Shown here in pieces: positions 1 to 4,795 of a DNA stretch of 5,365 nucleotides (position 1 is its first letter; each line of letters starts with the position of its first letter). Under the pieces are notes generated by a model that saw nothing but the letters and a program-made list of their open reading frames with translations, was not told the origin of the DNA and made no database searches. Source of the DNA: JBBTSB01 sp964355775 (GTDB lineage: Bacteria > Patescibacteriota > Minisyncoccia > 2-02-FULL-40-12 > IGHO2-01-FULL-4-A); assembly GCA_964355775.1 (NCBI GenBank), contig CAYHEP010000045.1, forward strand, positions 1-5,365, in the 5' to 3' direction. The translations under genes and the position numbers were made by a program.

Positions 1-3
1 TCA

Positions 4-47
4 GCTCCGACGCTCATCGGTCGGAGCCCCGACTGGAAACGTCGGGG
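4..47 (-). other. Two adjacent perfect hairpins over the 3' end of the DHH gene
   Basis: Read on the minus strand, CCCCGAC (47-41) pairs with GTCGGGG (33-27) across a 7-nt loop. Then GCTCCGAC (27-20) pairs with GTCGGAGC (11-4) across an 8-nt loop that contains the DHH stop codon. Both stems are perfect and GC-rich. The second hairpin could be the stem of an intrinsic terminator, but only three bases (TGA) remain before the window edge, so a following T-run cannot be checked. All four arms share the core CCGAC/GTCGG, so other pairings are possible. Confidence 0.5.
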
Positions 48-1006
48 GCATTTAATACACCTATTATTTCTTTGGCAATCCGCATTGCTTCCGATTTGCT
101 TTTTACCACCAAGGCGCCGACGCCTCGATGGCCGCCACCGCCGTAGGAGCGTGCGAGAGCTCCCAGGTCAACGGTGGACTTTTCTTTGCTCCATTTGTTC
201 GAACCGATGCCGATTTTGAATTCCCCGCCCTTGTCGGAAATTTGTACCGAATAGGGCGCTTCGGGATATACCACATACGGTGCCCAGCGTGCAGCATGAG
301 TGGTGGCTGCGTTTTTTTCGACATAGATTACCTTACCCTGCAAACTCACAAGTTTTTGAATTAAAGCATCGGCGACGCGTCGTTGTTCCTGTAACTTTTT
401 GATCCTCGGCTGATACTCGGGCAAACGAACAATCTTTTCCATGCCCAGCACAATAAAATTCTTTATCAAAAACTCGCGAAATGCGAGATACTGCCCATGG
501 TCTTTTTTGGATTCCGTGTCGCCCAGCAGTAGTTGGATTTGCTTGCCGGGGCTGTCGAGCTCGAGCGCCGACGCAAGCGTGGGATATGCGGCCGAGTCAT
601 CCATATCGACAACTGCAACCAAATCCGCAACGGCGGGGGATAGTTCGTATCCGTAGTGCTCATGTAAAAACCGCGCCACCAACCCGCACGCCGAGGGCGC
701 TGATGCATCCCAGTGATGCTGATCATCTTCCTTGAATGACGCTTGCCACTCCGGCTTTTTGAACGCCGATGCATGGTGATCAATCCACCAGTCGGCCTTT
801 GGATGATACTGAAAATCCACGAGCACAAAGGGATGTTGAAAGTCATGGTTTTCCCAGCCACCCGGATTTGCCTCGAGTTGGGAGTTGTATTCCAAAGGCG
901 TAAAGCTCACCAGATCATCCCCGCGCTTCCTCAAAAAATCCAAAAACACCGCACCCGATGCCGTGCCATCCAAGTCGTCGTGATAATAGAGGTGGAAATC
1001 ACTCAT
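14..1006 (-). CDS. DHH/DHHA1 family phosphoesterase (NrnA/NrnB-like)
   Basis: I chose ATG 1006 (330 residues), which overlaps the pgk stop by 8 nt; a TTG at 1015 would add three residues. The N-terminal DHH domain shows HDDLDGTASG (9-18, the metal-binding first motif), VLVDF with D64, IDHH with the name-giving D76-H77-H78, and VVDMDD with D134. The C-terminal DHHA1 substrate domain ends with the RSYGGGGHRGVGA motif (286-298, H293). These proteins are manganese-dependent phosphodiesterases or phosphatases. NrnA/NrnB relatives degrade nano-RNA and some also hydrolyse pAp or cyclic dinucleotides. The length and domain pair fit this group rather than RecJ, which is larger. No membrane or sensory domain is present, so a GdpP-type role is unlikely. 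The final ten residues (PDVSSRGSDR) look like a loose tail and coincide with the hairpin cluster. Exact substrate is unknown. Confidence 0.88.
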   Translation of the reverse strand: MSDFHLYYHDDLDGTASGAVFLDFLRKRGDDLVSFTPLEYNSQLEANPGGWENHDFQHPFVLVDFQYHPKADWWIDHHASAFKKPEWQASFKEDDQHHWDASAPSACGLVARFLHEHYGYELSPAVADLVAVVDMDDSAAYPTLASALELDSPGKQIQLLLGDTESKKDHGQYLAFREFLIKNFIVLGMEKIVRLPEYQPRIKKLQEQRRVADALIQKLVSLQGKVIYVEKNAATTHAARWAPYVVYPEAPYSVQISDKGGEFKIGIGSNKWSKEKSTVDLGALARSYGGGGHRGVGALVVKSKSEAMRIAKEIIGVLNAPDVSSRGSDR

Positions 1007-2093
1007 AGTAGCCAAGTGCTTTTAGCGCCGGCAGTTTCATACCAGCAAGAAACTCTAGCATAGCTCCTCCGCCTGTGGAAACATAACTGAATTTATCAAG
1101 TAAGCCAAGTTTCCGTGCCGAAGTTATGGTATCGCCTCCCCCGATCACAGAAAACGGAGCCTTTGCCACCACCTGGGCTATTGCAGTCGTACCATGTGAA
1201 AACTCAGGCGTCTCGTACATCCCCATCGCCCCGCACCATAGTACGCTTTTTGCTTTTGAAATCATACTTGCGAATTGCTCCTGGGATTTCGGCCCGATGT
1301 CAAGAATCATATCGTCTGAAACAACCGTATCGATCGGCAATGATATGCGGCTTATATCAATATCCTTGATCGCATCCATTTTTTCCGGGTCATAGAGGGA
1401 TTTACCGATATCTTTTCCTTGAAGTTTGAAAAAATTATTCGCCAGAGCGCCACCCACCAATACATGCTCCGCTTTTGATAAAAAATTGTCGATGACAAGC
1501 AGTTTGCTTTCGATCTTGGCACCGCCAAGCACAACAACCTTGCCCTGAGACGGAGAATCGATGATCTTCGAAAGAGCTTCTGTTTCCGCGACTATCAGAG
1601 GACCAACATATGATGGAAGAAATTTTGTGACAGCGACCATAGAGGCATGAGGACGATGGACATTTGCAAACGCATCGTCAACATATAAATCAAATCCTTC
1701 CGCCAGCGAGCGGGCAAAATCAACATCATTGGCTTCTTCGGCAGGCGTTGTACGAAGATTTTCAAGCATCACCAGCTGATGACTCGCAAGCATATCAAAA
1801 CGATCGGAACCGAGAATGTTTTTGCAAAACGCAACGGGACGCCCCAAGACATCTTGAATAGTATCTATGATTAGTCCATAGCTTTCCAGCGCGCCTTTTT
1901 TTGCGGAAATGTGCGTAATCATAACTACTCGCGCGCCACAACCCATGAGAAAATCAATGAATTCTTTGTGGGCTTTTATTTTGGCAGTTTCTTGAACGAC
2001 ATTGTTTTTGACCGCCACATTAAAATCCACCCTCAAAAGCACTTTTTTGCCTTCAAGATCTGCTTTATTGAGTTGTGAGAGGAGTTTCATCAT
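999..2093 (-). CDS. pgk: Phosphoglycerate kinase, divergent
   Basis: Pgk makes ATP from 1,3-bisphosphoglycerate and ADP, two steps after TpiA in glycolysis. The start is ATG 2093 or the adjacent 2090; the open frame up to 2156 overlaps the membrane gene and has no Pgk homology by eye. At 364 residues it is shorter than the usual 390-400. Recognised motifs: RVDFN at 21-25, ENLR at 111-114, the YVDDAFANVHRPHAS segment at 137-151, VLGGAK at 188-193, DIGPK at 265-269, GGGDT at 318-322 and STGGGA at 339-344. Departures from the consensus are numerous: the Arg of TRI is Lys (K38), the HLGRP substrate loop reads HISAK (61-65), WNGPMGVFE reads WCGAMGMYE (287-295), and KVSDK reads KIESK. Despite these the two-domain pattern is complete, so it is more likely a divergent active enzyme than a pseudogene. 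The stop overlaps the next gene by 8 nt. Confidence 0.94.
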   Translation of the reverse strand: MMKLLSQLNKADLEGKKVLLRVDFNVAVKNNVVQETAKIKAHKEFIDFLMGCGARVVMITHISAKKGALESYGLIIDTIQDVLGRPVAFCKNILGSDRFDMLASHQLVMLENLRTTPAEEANDVDFARSLAEGFDLYVDDAFANVHRPHASMVAVTKFLPSYVGPLIVAETEALSKIIDSPSQGKVVVLGGAKIESKLLVIDNFLSKAEHVLVGGALANNFFKLQGKDIGKSLYDPEKMDAIKDIDISRISLPIDTVVSDDMILDIGPKSQEQFASMISKAKSVLWCGAMGMYETPEFSHGTTAIAQVVAKAPFSVIGGGDTITSARKLGLLDKFSYVSTGGGAMLEFLAGMKLPALKALGYYE

Positions 2094-2568
2094 GTTTTTT
2101 TCTCTTGATTGTGAATACCGGGATAATACTCGAAACTGAATACCAAAAAATAACATTCATCGTCACGTCAAACAAACCTCGATTGCAGTTTATTTCCGTA
2201 TCTCCTGTTCGAATCATACCGATAGGCCAACCACGAGTTTGGTAGCTTTCCGAACTACTATCGGCGCCATGACAAAGATAATTATGCGGTGGAAACATAA
2301 AAGATGCCAAGGCAAAAATGCACCCTAACAAGATCCATGTACCTATTTTTTTAAACCGTTTCTCAAATAGAATCCGTACGGTCGAAATCTCTGAAATTAC
2401 ATAAAGTGCGAGGATGCAAAAAGGAAGGATCAAATCGAGAGGATCTCCTAAATTCTTTCCCACTCCTTCCGAAATATCTAAGGTCACAAAAATAGCTACC
2501 AATCCAGCTGGTATAACTAATAAAATTGCCAGTATTAATTTCGAAATGTTTTTTAGAGCAACGCTCAT
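2065..2568 (-). CDS. Unrecognised small membrane protein with four predicted helices
   Basis: I do not recognise this 167-residue protein. Four hydrophobic segments are visible: about 11-30, 46-63, 76-92 and 135-154. Positive clusters at K6/K10, R65-K74 and K155-K158 suggest that both ends and the middle loop face the cytoplasm. Loop 93-134 would then be outside; it carries C99 and C128, which could form a disulfide, plus a Ser/Gly/Pro-rich stretch. The first helix could be an uncleaved signal anchor; no lipobox is seen. The ATG at 2568 lies 2 nt after the toxin stop, and the 3' end runs 29 nt into pgk. The region is AT-rich (about 34% G+C by hand count in 2401-2640), unlike galT. It may be a third member of the toxin-antitoxin block or an unrelated passenger; function is unknown. 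Confidence 0.75.
   Translation of the reverse strand: MSVALKNISKLILAILLVIPAGLVAIFVTLDISEGVGKNLGDPLDLILPFCILALYVISEISTVRILFEKRFKKIGTWILLGCIFALASFMFPPHNYLCHGADSSSESYQTRGWPIGMIRTGDTEINCNRGLFDVTMNVIFWYSVSSIIPVFTIKRKKHDETPLTTQ
2101..2106 (-). promoter_or_regulatory. Probable weak ribosome binding site for pgk
   Basis: On the minus strand AAGAGA precedes a run of A and the first ATG of pgk at 2093, with 7 nt between the hexamer and the ATG. It lies inside the 3' end of the membrane-protein gene. It is the only plausible Shine-Dalgarno I see ahead of a gene in this window, and it slightly favours ATG 2093 over the adjacent ATG 2090. Confidence 0.4.
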
Positions 2569-2570
2569 AA

Positions 2571-2840
2571 TTATTTTTTTCGTTTATAAATTTTATCGCG
2601 GTTATCGATGTGCCAAATCGTGATCAACTTTTTTTGTTCTGAAAACGTATAAGCAACCCTCCATGGACCTATTCGCAATTTGAAAAAACCGTGCCAATCC
2701 GCTTGAAGCTGTGGAATTTTTACTTCATCGAAATGCTCGCCAAGCCACTCGATTTTTCCAAAAACTCGATGTTGAACGGAGCGATCGAGTCTTGCGAGGT
2801 CTCTGTTTGCAGAATCTTCAAATTCAATGCTCCAGTGCAT
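2571..2840 (-). CDS. RelE/ParE-superfamily toxin (type II toxin-antitoxin)
   Basis: The 89-residue size is typical of the superfamily. It begins with the family-like MHWSIEFEDSANRDLARLD, then a helical hairpin, an L-x-x-DWHG turn at about 45-51, the core strand pair FKLRIGPWRVAY at 53-64, and the C-terminal IWHIDNRDKIYKR at 75-87. In RelE-type mRNA interferases the basic core residues and a C-terminal Arg and Tyr carry out ribosome-dependent mRNA cutting. Here K54, R56, R61, R81 and Y85 are candidates for these roles, so the protein looks intact. The common HR pair before the last strand appears as H77 with R81 (HIDNR). ParE-like gyrase poisoning cannot be excluded from sequence alone. It follows the antitoxin by 6 nt and precedes the membrane-protein gene by only 2 nt. 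No Shine-Dalgarno is visible, so translation may depend on the antitoxin gene. Confidence 0.85.
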   Translation of the reverse strand: MHWSIEFEDSANRDLARLDRSVQHRVFGKIEWLGEHFDEVKIPQLQADWHGFFKLRIGPWRVAYTFSEQKKLITIWHIDNRDKIYKRKK

Positions 2841-2846
2841 GAAAAA

Positions 2847-3119
2847 TTAAAGCTGGTACTTTTTTCTTATTTCTTCAAGAGTGTAAGACGTATATTGTCC
2901 TTTTTCCATCATTCTTTTTGCTGCGACCAGTCTTTGCTTAGCTTTTGCAGTCAGCTCTAGTCCTTCATCGGGATCGGGTGAGAGTTGTTCAATCAAAAAC
3001 TCAAGGTTCTCGAGTAATTTCAAAGGTGTCTTTCCGCGGGCAATGACAGCCTTGCTCGCATCTTTGGCAATATATTGTGACTGTAGTTTGGAAACATCAA
3101 TAGTAATGGGATACTTCAT
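2847..3119 (-). CDS. Antitoxin-like small protein, partner of the downstream RelE/ParE toxin
   Basis: This is a 90-residue protein starting at ATG 3119, 13 nt after the tpiA stop. An upstream in-frame extension to 3155 would run back into tpiA and adds no recognisable sequence. The N-terminal half (about 1-46) has a short beta-like start (MKYPITIDVS) followed by a segment ARGKTPLKLLENLEFLIEQL, loosely reminiscent of HicB-like or other small antitoxin folds. The C-terminal half (about 56-90) is a charged helix ending in YTLEEIRKKYQL, a pattern seen in many antitoxin tails that wrap a RelE-type toxin. The family is not recognised with certainty. The main support is position: it directly precedes the toxin gene with a 6-nt gap, the usual antitoxin-first order. 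Such antitoxins normally neutralise the toxin and often repress their own operon; neither is shown here. Confidence 0.65.
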   Translation of the reverse strand: MKYPITIDVSKLQSQYIAKDASKAVIARGKTPLKLLENLEFLIEQLSPDPDEGLELTAKAKQRLVAAKRMMEKGQYTSYTLEEIRKKYQL

Positions 3120-3132
3120 AATTCTGATTCTA

Positions 3133-3858
3133 TCATAGTTTTGCCACAATCTCAATCATGCGCGCAAACTCGTCCGGGCGCAGACTCGCGCCGCCGACGA
3201 CACCACCGACAATTTCTTCGTGCCTGAAAAAGTCTGCAACGTTGTGTTCATTGACGCTCCCGCCATAAAGCATACTCGGCTTGAAACCGTACATCTTGTT
3301 CAAAATACTTTGCATTTCGTGAATGGCATCGAGGGTATACTCGGAAGTTGCGGCAAGCTTTCCGATCGCCCAAACTGGTTCGTAGCAAAACAAAATCTTT
3401 TTAGCATCGTCCGCGCTTACGTTTTCAAGATCTCTTGTGAGCTGATCGATGAGATAGTCCGATCGCGCGGGACCTTGTTCCGGCTCGCCGATGAGTAATA
3501 TCGGCGTCATGCCGGCCGCAAGCACGGCGTGCAGTTTTTTATTGATGATCTCATCCATATCGCCCACCTCGCGCCGTTCGGAGTGACCTACGAGCACATG
3601 ACTGACACTAAATGTTTTCAACATGGACGTGGAAATTTGTCCCGTGTGCGCTCCGCCTTCCCAAAACACATCCTGTGCGCCAAGACTCACCGCCGCATGG
3701 CTCCCAAACCTCGGCATGTAGACAAACGGCGCACACAACACCACCGTGACATCGGGGTGTTTTTTCGCTGCTTTCATTTCTTCATGAAACAAATGCTCGG
3801 CTTCGGCGAGCGTGGCGGGATTGGCTTTCCAATTAGCTATTAAGAGTTTGTGCTGCAT
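3133..3858 (-). CDS. tpiA: Triosephosphate isomerase
   Basis: This cytosolic enzyme interconverts dihydroxyacetone phosphate and glyceraldehyde 3-phosphate in glycolysis. I chose the ATG at 3858 (241 residues), which puts the ANWK motif at 8-11, normal for the family. A TTG at 3870 would add four residues and is less likely. Catalytic residues are all visible: K11 in ANWK, H92 in VGHSERR, and E160 in CYEPVWAIG. The phosphate-binding YGGSV (198-202) and VGGASL (221-226) motifs are intact. The total is slightly shorter than the usual 250 or so. Loop 6 is unusual: after YEPVWAIG comes KLAATSE instead of the common TGKxAT. No Shine-Dalgarno is seen; the start lies 26 nt inside galT, suggesting coupled translation. 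The gene ends in TGA followed directly by TAG. Confidence 0.96.
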   Translation of the reverse strand: MQHKLLIANWKANPATLAEAEHLFHEEMKAAKKHPDVTVVLCAPFVYMPRFGSHAAVSLGAQDVFWEGGAHTGQISTSMLKTFSVSHVLVGHSERREVGDMDEIINKKLHAVLAAGMTPILLIGEPEQGPARSDYLIDQLTRDLENVSADDAKKILFCYEPVWAIGKLAATSEYTLDAIHEMQSILNKMYGFKPSMLYGGSVNEHNVADFFRHEEIVGGVVGGASLRPDEFARMIEIVAKL

Positions 3859-4780
3859 AGTCAGGATCAATGATATTGATTTTTATTCCCGTTCCCGCTT
3901 CAAAACCTGCATCAAAGCTCATCCGCGGAATGATCTCGATGTGCCAGCGATAGTACTGGTCAAAGGACAAGTCCTCGTGTTCAGTATAATGCAACGGCGC
4001 GGTATGGATAAAGAAATTATACGCCGGATCGCCGAGATTTGCATGCATTTTTTTCAACACCGTTGCGAGCGCTTCGGCAAGCGGTAAAATACTTTGGTCC
4101 TCGAGGTGGTCAAAGTGTCCACTGGCAAACTTTGGATAGATGCGCATCTCGTATGGCTGTTTGGAAACAAACGGGCAAAACGCGACGAACTGCTCGTTTT
4201 CAAAGATGATGCGTTGTTTGTTGGCGATCTCTTTTTCGATCATGAGCGCATGGGCTTCCGTGCCGTGCTCCTTGAAATACCGGTACGAACCGCGCAGACT
4301 TCGCGCGACATCGGGCGGAATGATGGGCACCGAGATAATCTGCGAGTGAGGATGATAGATGCTCGCCCCGCCCTCACGACCGTAATTATTAAAAATCATG
4401 ATGTACTGCCCGCAATTGTCGATTGTGGCGATTTCAGCATAACGCTTGTGGTACGCTTTGATGACTTCGGCCATCTCACCAGCTGAAAAATCATAGAGCT
4501 GTTTCTCGTGATCTTTGAAAATAAACAGCTCGTGGATGCCAACCCCGGCAGTTACGGCATACCCGTCCCGCTCCATGATCGGTCCACACGCGCCTTTGAC
4601 AACAGCAGGGAATTTGTTTGGGATTACTTGAACTGACTCCGTCGTGCCTTCAAAAGGGCAGTCCTCCGGCTTTTGGTAATTTTCCGCGCGCGGTTTTGGC
4701 GCATGGGGCCTACTCGCACGGCCAGCCGCTATTAAAACCCAATCTTTAGAAACCATGTCTTGTCTGAATTCAGAAGTCAT
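3833..4780 (-). CDS. galT: Galactose-1-phosphate uridylyltransferase-like nucleotidyltransferase (GalT, HIT superfamily)
   Basis: The 315-residue protein is near the usual GalT size. In the family the enzyme swaps UMP between UDP-glucose and galactose-1-phosphate through a uridylyl-histidine intermediate (Leloir pathway). Visible marks: SEFRQD at the N-terminus, which supports the ATG at 4780; NKFP at 55-58; GIHE at 81-84; the catalytic HPHSQ at 143-147 with H145 as expected nucleophile and H143 as a metal-type ligand; and the second half-domain with WHIEIIPR at 279-286. The N-terminal CxxC zinc site is altered: C41 is present but position 44 is Glu. There is no Shine-Dalgarno site in the 15-nt gap after the glycosyltransferase. 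Its 3' end overlaps tpiA by 26 nt. No galK or galE is in the window, so a related activity such as hexose-1-phosphate nucleotidylyl or ADP-sugar phosphorylase remains possible. Confidence 0.85.
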   Translation of the reverse strand: MTSEFRQDMVSKDWVLIAAGRASRPHAPKPRAENYQKPEDCPFEGTTESVQVIPNKFPAVVKGACGPIMERDGYAVTAGVGIHELFIFKDHEKQLYDFSAGEMAEVIKAYHKRYAEIATIDNCGQYIMIFNNYGREGGASIYHPHSQIISVPIIPPDVARSLRGSYRYFKEHGTEAHALMIEKEIANKQRIIFENEQFVAFCPFVSKQPYEMRIYPKFASGHFDHLEDQSILPLAEALATVLKKMHANLGDPAYNFFIHTAPLHYTEHEDLSFDQYYRWHIEIIPRMSFDAGFEAGTGIKINIIDPDYAAQTLNS

Positions 4781-4795
4781 GTAGTAATGTAAATA

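Noticed and set aside
466..861. Minus-strand open frame of 131 codons inside the DHH gene
   Set aside because: Out-of-frame shadow of the DHH phosphoesterase, rich in Arg/Ser/Trp with no recognisable domain.
2094..2156. N-terminal extension of Pgk up to an upstream start codon at 2156
   Set aside because: The added residues lie over the membrane-protein gene, are not Pgk-like, and the normal Pgk N-terminus begins at the MMKLL/MKLL start with a weak ribosome site just ahead.
2120..2160. TATTAT on the minus strand as a -10 box ahead of pgk
   Set aside because: No convincing -35 element at proper spacing; AT-rich coding sequence gives such matches by chance.
3131..3136. TATGAT on the minus strand as a -10 box for the toxin-antitoxin genes
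   Set aside because: The only -35-like TTGAGA is about 12 nt away, too close, and the box falls in the tpiA stop region where the sequence is constrained by coding. Not enough to call a promoter.
3120..3155. Longer antitoxin starting at 3155
   Set aside because: The extension (MRLWQNYDRIRI) overlaps the tpiA end in another frame; ATG 3119 follows the tpiA stop closely and gives a sensible N-terminus.
4094..4486. Plus-strand open frame of 130 codons opposite galT
   Set aside because: It lies antisense to a well-supported gene, shows no family motifs, and is explained as a shadow of galT codon pattern. The same applies to the other plus-strand frames.
4766..4775. Palindrome ctgaattcag near the galT start as an operator
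   Set aside because: It lies inside the galT coding region (codons 3-6), is only 10 bp long, and has no second copy or neighbouring promoter.
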